Shown piece after piece: positions 24,469 through 31,271 of a DNA stretch of 31,271 nucleotides. The notes under the pieces were generated by a model. That model was not told the DNA's origin and ran no database searches. It saw only the letters and a list, made by a program, of their open reading frames with translations. Position 1 is the first letter of the stretch. Every line of letters starts with the position of its first letter. Origin of the DNA: JBDREF01 sp043820045. Lineage in GTDB: Bacteria; Planctomycetota; Phycisphaerae; Sedimentisphaerales; Anaerobacaceae. Where the stretch lies: the NCBI GenBank assembly GCA_043820045.1, contig JBDREF010000284.1, positions 1 through 31,271 of the forward strand, read 5' to 3'. The position numbers and the translations under genes are program-made.

Positions 24469-25407
24469 TTAGATTCCTTTCGCTCGTAAGTACTCGCGGT
24501 TTCGTCGGGCGCTGTCCTTCGGCGAGCCCGTGCCCGGCAAGACATCCTGTTCAACGACCACCCAACCATCGTAGTTCTGCTCCCTCAGCCGGCTCAGAAC
24601 TGCCGAAAAATCGACGCAGCCCTGCCCAAGCTCGCAGAAGACTCCTCGTCGAATAGCCTCAAAATAGTCCCAACCTTCGCTGCGTGCGCGGTCGGCGACC
24701 TCCGGATGGCAGTCCTTGAAGTGCATGTACCAGATGCGCTCGGCAAAAAGCTCAAGACCTTCCAGCACAATCTCCGGGTCGTTTTTTCCGGAGCCGTAAG
24801 TATAATGACCTGTGTCAAGCACAAGCCCCAACAAATCCGGATCGGTCATGCCGAGCAGGCGACCGACCTCATCCGGCCTTTCAATAAAGCCGGCACAGTG
24901 GTGATGAAACACGGTACGCAAGCCGGTTTCCGACTTCACCGCACGGGCAACCTCTTCAGCGCCGCGAGCGAACACCTTCCATTGCTCTTCGTTCAGGCTC
25001 ATATCGTGACTTGTCCGGCCGGCATTGGCGGTCCGTATCGCATCGGTCCCGTTATCATCCGCAAGCGCCAGGAACGGCAATTGTTCATACTCGCCCTTCT
25101 GGGCGACATCAGCCAACAAGCGAGCAATCTTCAACGATTCGGCCACACCCGCTTCATGGGCATCGCCGTCCTTCAACGCCACCGGCACAAACGCGCCGAG
25201 CATCACCAGCCCGCGCCCGGCCAATTCGGCGTACAATTCTTCGGGCCTGGCAGGCATGTAGCCCCAGTCGCCCAGCTCGGTCCCATCATAGCCTGTTTCC
25301 TTCAATTCATCGAGCATCTGCGCATAAGGCACGGCTGCGCCCTCCAGTGCCTCGAATTCCAGAGAGCCCCACGAGCATGGAGCATTCGCAATACGAATCG
25401 TCGGCAT
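24469..25407 (-). CDS. iolE: Inosose dehydratase-like TIM-barrel protein
   Basis: This encodes 312 residues of the xylose-isomerase-like TIM-barrel family. IolE dehydrates 2-keto-myo-inositol to 3,5/4-trihydroxycyclohexane-1,2-dione. Motifs are NAPCSWGSLEFE at the start, GYDGTELGDWGYMP, TVFHHHCAGFIE, LDTGHYTYGSG and WYMHFKDCHPE, which supply the Glu, Asp and His metal ligands expected in the family. GGGAGG lies 6 bases before the ATG. It lies between iolD and the aldolase. The CSWG N-terminus is closer to the MocC/IolE variants than to the Bacillus form, so an inosose isomerase is an alternative, but the setting favours IolE. Confidence 0.84.
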   Translation of the reverse strand: MPTIRIANAPCSWGSLEFEALEGAAVPYAQMLDELKETGYDGTELGDWGYMPARPEELYAELAGRGLVMLGAFVPVALKDGDAHEAGVAESLKIARLLADVAQKGEYEQLPFLALADDNGTDAIRTANAGRTSHDMSLNEEQWKVFARGAEEVARAVKSETGLRTVFHHHCAGFIERPDEVGRLLGMTDPDLLGLVLDTGHYTYGSGKNDPEIVLEGLELFAERIWYMHFKDCHPEVADRARSEGWDYFEAIRRGVFCELGQGCVDFSAVLSRLREQNYDGWVVVEQDVLPGTGSPKDSARRNREYLRAKGI

Positions 25408-25451
25408 CCAGGTCCTCCCAACTTCGGCGGTTCAATCGGCGTACGCTCTTC

Positions 25452-27332
25452 TCAGAAGAAAAATCGCTCCAGCTTGCGATTCTGCTCCCATTCCTTTCGA
25501 GCTTTTCTCACGTTGTCCATCTCACTAACTTCGGCCACCGGCACATCCCACCAGCTTTCGTAACCAGGCACGCCGACGTAACGATCGTTCCGGATGTAAA
25601 TCACCGTGGTCCGGTCGATCTTCTTCGATTCTTTGAAAGCTGCAACAAAGTCGTCGTATGTTGAGCACTCAATAACGTGCGCACCCAAGCCGCGGGCATT
25701 CATGGCAAGATCGACCGGGAGAGCCTTAATCTCCTTTGCCGTATCGTCGGGGAGCTTGTCCTTGATGGGGAAAGCGTAACGCGTGCCGAATCCTTCCTGG
25801 CCCAGCGAGCGGCTAAGCCCGCCGATACTGTTAAAGCCCTGGTTATCCATCAGAACAATCGTAAGTTTGTATCCTTCCTGTATGGAGGTGACAATTTCGT
25901 TGCAAAGCATGAGGTAACTTCCATCGCCCACCATTACAATCACTTCTCGCTCGGGGGCGGCCATTTTGATTCCCAGCCCGCCGGCGATTTCGTAACCCAT
26001 GCAGCTATAGCCGTATTCAAGATGAAAATTCTTCGAATGCCGGGTGCGCCACAATTTGTGCAGGTCGCCGGGCATGCTGCCCGCCGCATTGATCATGACT
26101 GCATCGGGCTCACTCAATTCGTTGACCACTCCGATCAACTCGCCCTGACTCGGCAGAGGCTCATTGCGAATCGCGTAAATCCGATCCACTTCCTCCTGCC
26201 ACTGTTCGTGGAGTTTCCGGGCTTCTTGCTGATAGTCCCGCCCGACACGGTAGCCTTCAAGCAATCCTATCAGCTCCTCAAGAGTCACGCGCGCATCCGC
26301 GATTAACGGCAAGGCGGCGTGTTTATACGCATCGAACTCAGCTACGTTGATATTGACGAAACGAACGTCCGGATTCTGAAAAGCCGTCTTGCTCGCCGAA
26401 GTGAAGTCACTAAACCGCGTCCCGATACCGATAACCAGGTCCGCCTCGCGTGCTATGCGGTTTGCGGCGAAGTTGCCCGTCACACCTATGGCTCCCAAAT
26501 TCAGCTTGTTGTCGTAAAGCAGGCTGCCCTTGCCCGCCATCGTCACAGCAACCGGGATACCGGTTTTCTCAACGAACTCTTCGAGAACCTTTTCAGCCCC
26601 ACTGTAGATGACCCCGCCTCCGGCAACGATCAAGGGACGTTTAGAGCCGCGTATCCACCGGGCTGCCTCGGCCAGAGCCGTGCTGTCCGCTCGATTCCGC
26701 GGAATGCTCCAAATACGTTTATTGAAGAATTCAACCGGATAATCATACGCCTCCGTCTGGGTATCCTCCGGGAGGGACAGAGTCACCGCTCCTGTGTTGG
26801 CAGGACTGGTTAGGACGCGCATCACTTCAGGCAAGGCCGTCAGTATCTGGTCCGCGCGGTTGATGCGGTCCCAGTATCGGCTTACCGGTTTAAAGCAGTC
26901 GCTTACGGATATGTCCTGGGTCGTTTCCGATTCCAACTGTTGCAGCACCGGAGCTACGTTGCGACGCGCAAATATGTCACCCGGCAGCAATAGCACCGGA
27001 AGATGATTGGTGGTCGCCACCGCCGCCCCGGTAATCATATTCGTCGCCCCCGGACCGATAGATGAAAGACAGGCGAACGTCTGCATTCGATTCTTCATCT
27101 TGGCATAAGCCACGGAAGCATGTACCATCGCTTGTTCATTACGGGTCTGGTAATACCGAAGCTGCGGATACTGCTGCAACGCCTGTCCTATCCCAGATAC
27201 ACAACCATGACCGAAGACACCAAAACACCCCGCAAAGAAAGGTTGTTCCTCACCATCACGCTCCACGTGCTGGTTGATGAGATGCTTAATCAGCGCCTGC
27301 CCCATCGTCAAACGAACAGTTTTAGCACTCAT
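25452..27332 (-). CDS. iolD: Trihydroxycyclohexane-1,2-dione hydrolase (ThDP-dependent)
   Basis: This encodes 626 residues, near the usual length (about 637). It opens the ring of the diketone made by IolE, giving 5-deoxy-glucuronate. It belongs to the acetolactate synthase-like ThDP enzymes: catalytic Glu66 in TRNEQAMVHASVAYAK, SSIGPGATNMITGAA (about 90-104), and the ThDP-magnesium motif VGDGSYLMLCNEI starting at 478 and running to QGFNSIGG. The IolD-type N-terminus GCFGVFGHGCVSGIGQAL distinguishes it from acetolactate synthase. GGAGG stands 7 bases before the ATG. It is 24 bases downstream of iolC. Confidence 0.95.
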   Translation of the reverse strand: MSAKTVRLTMGQALIKHLINQHVERDGEEQPFFAGCFGVFGHGCVSGIGQALQQYPQLRYYQTRNEQAMVHASVAYAKMKNRMQTFACLSSIGPGATNMITGAAVATTNHLPVLLLPGDIFARRNVAPVLQQLESETTQDISVSDCFKPVSRYWDRINRADQILTALPEVMRVLTSPANTGAVTLSLPEDTQTEAYDYPVEFFNKRIWSIPRNRADSTALAEAARWIRGSKRPLIVAGGGVIYSGAEKVLEEFVEKTGIPVAVTMAGKGSLLYDNKLNLGAIGVTGNFAANRIAREADLVIGIGTRFSDFTSASKTAFQNPDVRFVNINVAEFDAYKHAALPLIADARVTLEELIGLLEGYRVGRDYQQEARKLHEQWQEEVDRIYAIRNEPLPSQGELIGVVNELSEPDAVMINAAGSMPGDLHKLWRTRHSKNFHLEYGYSCMGYEIAGGLGIKMAAPEREVIVMVGDGSYLMLCNEIVTSIQEGYKLTIVLMDNQGFNSIGGLSRSLGQEGFGTRYAFPIKDKLPDDTAKEIKALPVDLAMNARGLGAHVIECSTYDDFVAAFKESKKIDRTTVIYIRNDRYVGVPGYESWWDVPVAEVSEMDNVRKARKEWEQNRKLERFFF

Positions 27333-27356
27333 GTCAAAACCTCCAAAAGTTATATG

Positions 27357-28388
27357 CTATTCAAGTCCACCATAATCCTGAACAAATGTCATGACCTCTT
27401 CATACGTGGGCATGAAATTGGCACAACCGTGCTTGGTAACGACAATCGCACCACACGCATTGCCCATGCGCCCGGCCTTGTACCATCCCCAGTCTTTGAC
27501 ATACCCGTAAAGAAAACCGGCGGCAAAGGCATCTCCGGCTCCTAAAATATTTGTCACTTCAACCGGGAATCCCGGCGCATCGATCTGTTCGATTTTCCCC
27601 TGCCGGTCCACCAAATGAATGCAGACACCCTGACGACCTTTCTTTTGCAGCAGTGCATCAGGCCCCATCGAAAGCATGTCACGAATCGCCCGGTCCACAT
27701 CTCCTCGAACCTGGGTATCCGAAACCGAATCTGTAAGTTCTATGTGACTGACATCCGTTAGCATAGCCGCATTGATCTCATCTTCCGTTCCGATGACGAC
27801 GTCCGCCAGCCGAAGCGCCGAGCGCACCACCACGCCGAACGCCCTCGGATCGTGCCATTGATCGGGCCGAAAATCTATATCGAGTATGACTTTCGTCCCC
27901 GCCTGGCGGGCCAGCTCGGCGGCAAATAGCGTCGCGCTGCGACTTGGCTCCCTGGACAGATTCGTGCCGGCAAACTGAAAGACTTTACTGTCAGAAATCG
28001 GTGAGTCGAGAACATCGTCTATCGTTAATGCGATATCAGCACAATTGTCGCGATAGTAAACGAGGGGAAAACGGTCCGGCGGCTCTATCCCCAAGACCAC
28101 GGCACTTGACCGCGTGCCGGGCTTACGGCGGATAAACCGCGTTTCCACCGTCTCTTCTTGCAGAAACTTCAGAATGAAATCTCCGACTGGGTCTTCCCCG
28201 AGTCCCGTCAATAACGCAGTCTTCAGGCCAAGCCTTCGCCCTCCTACGCTGATATTCGTCGGCGAACCTCCGACATATGCGGCGAAGCTGGTAATATCAA
28301 CAAACGGTGAGCCGATGTCATTGCTGTAAAGATCAATGGATGATCGCCCCATGTGAAGCGTGTCATAGGTCCGTTCAGTTTCGCTCAT
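27357..28388 (-). CDS. iolC: 5-dehydro-2-deoxygluconokinase (PfkB family)
   Basis: This encodes 343 residues. It phosphorylates 5-dehydro-2-deoxygluconate at C6 with ATP. PfkB signatures are GGSPTNISVGGRRLG at 40-54 (sugar binding) and NILGAGDAFAAGFLYG with GAGD at 283-286, Asp286 being the catalytic base. The start GRSSIDLYSND segment is typical of IolC proteins. GGAG lies 6 bases before the ATG. It follows iolB after 34 bases that contain a small hairpin. Confidence 0.95.
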   Translation of the reverse strand: MSETERTYDTLHMGRSSIDLYSNDIGSPFVDITSFAAYVGGSPTNISVGGRRLGLKTALLTGLGEDPVGDFILKFLQEETVETRFIRRKPGTRSSAVVLGIEPPDRFPLVYYRDNCADIALTIDDVLDSPISDSKVFQFAGTNLSREPSRSATLFAAELARQAGTKVILDIDFRPDQWHDPRAFGVVVRSALRLADVVIGTEDEINAAMLTDVSHIELTDSVSDTQVRGDVDRAIRDMLSMGPDALLQKKGRQGVCIHLVDRQGKIEQIDAPGFPVEVTNILGAGDAFAAGFLYGYVKDWGWYKAGRMGNACGAIVVTKHGCANFMPTYEEVMTFVQDYGGLE

Positions 28389-28405
28389 ATAATACTCCTA
28401 CAAGG

Positions 28406-28427
28406 ACTGACTGACCCGCAAGTCAGT
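28406..28427 (-). promoter_or_regulatory. Small hairpin at the iolB-iolC boundary
   Basis: ACTGACT (28406-28412) and AGTCAGT (28421-28427) form a 7-bp stem with an 8-base loop overlapping the iolB stop codon. It has no T tract; it might protect the iolB message end or tune expression of the downstream genes. Confidence 0.3.
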
Positions 28428-29334
28428 ATAAAGGAAGCCGGTTGTCTCTTTGTTTGTATATGTTTTTAACCCAGGCGTATCTCGGATCGTCTTGATTGGC
28501 GAGTGTCTGGGCGCTGCCCGCTAACACATTCAGATAGTACGTTGTATAGCCCGGCGCGCTCACCACGGGATGATAGCCTTCCGGCACCAAAACGGCACAG
28601 TTATCTTCGGCTCGAACCAGGGCATCAATGGGATTACCCGCCCTGTGCAGCGGCGATGTCTCATCAGTATAAACCCGCTGATAAGCATAGCCCTCGGGCT
28701 TGTCAATCTTGTAGAAATACACTTCCTCCAGATCGGCCTCAAGCAGATTGCCGTTCTCATCCTCCAAGTGCACATCGTGCTTGTGAGGCGGGTAACTGCT
28801 CCAGTTGCCGCTGGGAGTATAAACCTCAACCAGCACGAGGCGATGAACGGGAGAACCCGAGGGCAGTAAATCATTGATCTGACGACTGACGTTATCCCCC
28901 CCTCGCACCGCCACCGCCACATCCTTGGGCTCGATCAGCCAGGGCTCATGGTCCCGGTCGGTCGGCACCCAGGCTACGGCGTACTCACCGCTCTGCTCGG
29001 CGGTGATAGTGAACGTGGTGCGTCGCGGTAGATACAATGCGTGCGCCGCCCCTGCGAAGACATCCTTTCGCGACCCGATCCCGGACCACCGGCCCCGGTT
29101 CGAACTAACGGTATAGCGCCCAGTTAGGTTCACGATGACCAGCTCATTTTCTCCGGTCTCATAGGACCAGCTCTTGTTCTCCGCAAGCCGTCTGGCCTGA
29201 AAGGAAATATATTCCCAACCTGCCTGTTCCGGCGTGATGGACAAGATCATATCCGGATCATCCGGAAAAATGCCGGGCTTCACCAAGATATTATCCGAGG
29301 TATATTGCACTTGCAGACTCCCCGAACGCTTCAT
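28423..29334 (-). CDS. iolB: 5-deoxy-glucuronate isomerase
   Basis: This encodes 303 residues, slightly longer than usual (about 270). It isomerises 5-deoxy-glucuronate to 5-dehydro-2-deoxygluconate. It is a bicupin; the C-terminal cupin holds the metal ligands His184 and His186 (PPHKHDVH), Glu203/204 (LEEVYFY), and His255 in VPEGYHPVVSAPG. The region before the ATG has no good ribosome-binding sequence (GGGATTGTT), so initiation may be inefficient. It is the first recognised gene of the operon; the usual iolG and iolR are not next to it. Confidence 0.93.
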   Translation of the reverse strand: MKRSGSLQVQYTSDNILVKPGIFPDDPDMILSITPEQAGWEYISFQARRLAENKSWSYETGENELVIVNLTGRYTVSSNRGRWSGIGSRKDVFAGAAHALYLPRRTTFTITAEQSGEYAVAWVPTDRDHEPWLIEPKDVAVAVRGGDNVSRQINDLLPSGSPVHRLVLVEVYTPSGNWSSYPPHKHDVHLEDENGNLLEADLEEVYFYKIDKPEGYAYQRVYTDETSPLHRAGNPIDALVRAEDNCAVLVPEGYHPVVSAPGYTTYYLNVLAGSAQTLANQDDPRYAWVKNIYKQRDNRLPLY

Positions 29335-29986
29335 AACAATCCCAGAATCAACTCACACGCTCCATGACGGATTTCCCCATCATAAGCTCCTTCACATCCG
29401 GATACGCATACCGTACCTTAACATACGGCGACTCGTCAAACCTCGAATGGATTCAGCCACAGTGGTCTCCCATAATATGCCCTTTGTCTTTCAAATGCAA
29501 CAGCGAAGGCCAAATCCTTATTCGATGAGGCATTAGGCAGACAAACCAACTTGGCCACGGCCATCCTGCCTGAGACTTTGGAAACCAAGAACGACTTGGC
29601 CATGCCGTACAAAGAGCAAGCTCGGTACAGCGATCCAGAGAAATTGCTGCGCGAAGCAATCAAAGGCCGACGAGTGGCGAGCAAAACTGCCGCAAACGAA
29701 GGCTGTAGAAGAGTGACAAAGTACCCCCAAAACGGCCTATCGTCGCAACCTGTAAAATGCTAAAATTCTTCGAAAACTCGTGTCTCTATTTTGACTCCAC
29801 ATGCCTTTATTTTGCTCAAATCGAGTCCGAATAAATGTGATTTTTTAACCAAGAAATGGCTTTTTCAGAAGAAAATATGGTGAAAAACGGATTCAATGAA
29901 CGGGGCCCAAATGATGAGGGCTGACAACTGTCTCAGGCTACCAGCCCTTTGGCTATATTATGCGTTCAATTTCTGTCTGTGGTGGC
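29335..29986. other. Decayed region upstream of iolB
   Basis: A minus-strand frame at 29348-29452 reads a gene tail (RFDESPYVKVRYAYPDVKEL, then a further 11 residues, TGA), but a TGA at 29453-29455 cuts it off and no start codon precedes it. Beyond it an 82-residue minus-strand frame (29436-29684) ending WLNPFEV and a plus-strand frame (29476-29763, containing TNLATAILPETLETKNDLAM) overlap each other; which was coding is unclear. From 29764 to 29916 the DNA is AT-rich without a gene. At 29917-29948 a 7-bp inverted repeat (AGGGCTG/CAGCCCT) may serve the minus-strand gene at the right edge. The iol promoter must lie here but was not resolved. Confidence 0.45.
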
Positions 29987-30155
29987 CTACTGAACCAGGG
30001 ATGCGACTTCTTCTGGGCTCAGTGCCGTGTCGTAAATACGTACATAGTCAATCGCTGTCTGCCTCAAGGTCCCTGGCGGCAGCAACACACAGACCGCTAT
30101 CCGAGAATTTCAGCGTGGTCTGAGCCACCACATCAGCTTCGATCCAAAACCCTTC
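29987..30155 (-). pseudogene. Frameshifted tail of the right-edge secreted protein (LamG-like end)
   Basis: Directly after the TAG of the right-edge gene, the same frame continues with protein-like sequence (EGFWIEADVVAQTTLKFSDSG). A shift to another frame then gives LLPPGTLRQTAIDYVRIYDT and ALSPEEVASLVQ, ending at TAG 29987-29989. The DYVRIYDTALSPEEVASL segment is the standard last strand and helix of a LamG domain. The stretch is therefore a disabled extension of the neighbouring gene, or of a fused neighbour. Confidence 0.6.
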
Positions 30156-31271
30156 CTAAGGAACCACGATCCCAGGGGCCGACCGATACAGCAGAATGTC
30201 ATCGATGAACACAATACCTGTGCCCCCGTTCGGGCCAGTTCTCTCAAGACCCATGCTCAACTGCGTTACATTGCTCAGATTGATGCCCAAAGCTGCCAGG
30301 TCGATATCGAACGATCTCCACGCTGTTTCGGCTATGTCCGCCGCATCACCAGGATATGCCACCTTGACACCGTTAACCTTGACATACATTTGTTCAGTAA
30401 TAGCATTACCCGGATCGCCATAGAACCAAATCATTAATGTTTGAGGTGAACCTCTTGTCCAATCCACGCCAATCGAAAGGCCGGTGACGTTCGCAGTAAC
30501 CTCAGATAGACCTGCGGCGCTGTTGTCATATACTAATGGTACTGACTGATTGCCGCTATGAACGATGGCGGTCTCCATGGACGGCTGGAACGGCTCAACA
30601 TAACCTATGGTCGAGCCGTTGGTCGTCGTCCCAAATCCGTCTACCCATGTCTCATATATCAGATGACTGCCTTCTTCTCCCTCAGGAATGTCGTTGTAGG
30701 ATTCAAAATCATCCACCACAAGGTACTCGCGAGTCGTGAAGCTCCAGATATCGCCTTCCCACTTCGCGGGTGTCGCTAAGTCATTTACCTCATCAACGCG
30801 CCAATAGTAGGTCGTGCCCAATTCAAGGGACAAGGGACCGTGGCTGGCTTCGGTCGTCGTAATGACAGGCGCTGTCCCATCTGTGACGGCCTGCTGATTC
30901 GTGCTGAGGTACACCTTGTGTTCGCCAGCTTCTCGTCCCGCCCTCCATGTGAGAACCACGTCCACGTCCACATCCGTAGCCCCCGAATCCGGGTAGGGCT
31001 TCCTCGCATGTGTCGGGACGTAGAGGAAGCGAACCTCACTGAGACCATACTGTGTAAAGACATCCCCCCAGTTGCTATTAACCGTAAGCCTGACGTACTT
31101 CGCCGTTGTGCCGGCAAAATCAACGGTGGTATTGTGCGCATAATCAGGCGCACCGGGCGCCTGGGCAAACTCGTGAGTAGTTCCCAATGTCTGATAGTTG
31201 GCCCCGTCCACCGAATACTCAATGGTAACATTCTTGGCCCCAATGCCTATCAGTTGCTCATACGCTCCATT
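30156..31271 (-). CDS. Secreted carbohydrate-binding-type protein (partial, runs off the right edge)
   Basis: The frame is open through 31271, so the N-terminus is outside the window; 371 codons are visible. The first visible part (GAYEQLIGIGAKNVTIEYSV ... TTAKYVRLTVNSNWGD ... GLSEVRF) is an F5/8 type C (discoidin) domain. A fibronectin-like segment follows, ending TYYWRVDEVND. Then comes a DDFESYNDIPEGEEG module with YETWVDGFG, closing in FIDDILLYRS. The last two modules match those of the 1694-5803 protein at about 220-320 and 320-670 there, so the two are relatives. It ends VVP-TAG, which looks premature because homology-like sequence continues behind. It is presumably extracellular; the role is unknown. 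Confidence 0.85.
   Translation of the reverse strand, partial: NGAYEQLIGIGAKNVTIEYSVDGANYQTLGTTHEFAQAPGAPDYAHNTTVDFAGTTAKYVRLTVNSNWGDVFTQYGLSEVRFLYVPTHARKPYPDSGATDVDVDVVLTWRAGREAGEHKVYLSTNQQAVTDGTAPVITTTEASHGPLSLELGTTYYWRVDEVNDLATPAKWEGDIWSFTTREYLVVDDFESYNDIPEGEEGSHLIYETWVDGFGTTTNGSTIGYVEPFQPSMETAIVHSGNQSVPLVYDNSAAGLSEVTANVTGLSIGVDWTRGSPQTLMIWFYGDPGNAITEQMYVKVNGVKVAYPGDAADIAETAWRSFDIDLAALGINLSNVTQLSMGLERTGPNGGTGIVFIDDILLYRSAPGIVVP

Noticed and set aside
24706..25563. 285-codon plus-strand frame over iolE
   Set aside because: Antisense shadow of iolE, whose motifs and ribosome-binding site are clear.
1..31271. CRISPR arrays, rRNA, tRNA genes or intact insertion sequences
   Set aside because: No regularly spaced repeats, no rRNA or complete tRNA folds, and no transposase genes were seen on either strand.

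Overview
The window looks like a chromosomal piece of an anaerobic, polymer- and solute-scavenging planctomycete, most likely of the Phycisphaerae/Sedimentisphaerales type. The clues are a planctomycete-style dockerin tail, large secreted LamG and discoidin-like proteins, a pseudopilin carrying an H-X9-DG motif, and an aldehyde:ferredoxin oxidoreductase, which is normally an oxygen-sensitive enzyme. This placement is inferred from gene content only.

Layout. Positions 1-1700 hold the end of a dockerin protein, a strong terminator, two paralogous small cysteine-rich proteins, and a graveyard containing the tail of a tyrosine recombinase and the front of a PQQ-type beta-propeller gene. Positions 1694-5803 (minus) encode a 1369-residue secreted protein ending in three tandem repeats of about 223 residues. 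Positions 6558-13180 (plus) form a phosphonate-catabolism operon: an OPA-family transporter with a large insertion, PhnW, a PbfA-like PLP enzyme, PhnX and a CoA-acylating-type aldehyde dehydrogenase. Together these would take up 2-aminoethylphosphonate (and probably its 1-hydroxy form), make phosphonoacetaldehyde, cleave it to phosphate and acetaldehyde, and turn the aldehyde into acetyl-CoA. Positions 13419-15940 (plus) hold a pseudopilin, a HAD hydrolase and a class I glutamine amidotransferase of unknown role.

Positions 15937-19721 (minus) hold a tungsten-type aldehyde:ferredoxin oxidoreductase, an iron-type alcohol dehydrogenase and, upstream of them, a class III aminotransferase that has lost its middle. 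Positions 20017-23470 (plus) encode a complete ribose-type ABC importer. It converges on a minus-strand myo-inositol operon at 29334-23496, in transcription order iolB, iolC, iolD, iolE and a LacD-like class I aldolase standing where the pathway needs the iolJ reaction. No iolG is present. The importer is a natural candidate for inositol or a related polyol.

The right end holds decayed sequence upstream of iolB and the C-terminal part of another secreted carbohydrate-binding-type protein, apparently shortened by a nonsense codon with a frameshifted remnant behind it.

The phosphonate and inositol modules both end in small aldehydes (acetaldehyde and malonate semialdehyde). The window has three enzymes able in principle to handle aldehydes: the MmsA-type dehydrogenase, the aldehyde:ferredoxin oxidoreductase and the Fe-alcohol dehydrogenase. 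All functions are assigned by reading motifs and context, without database searches.
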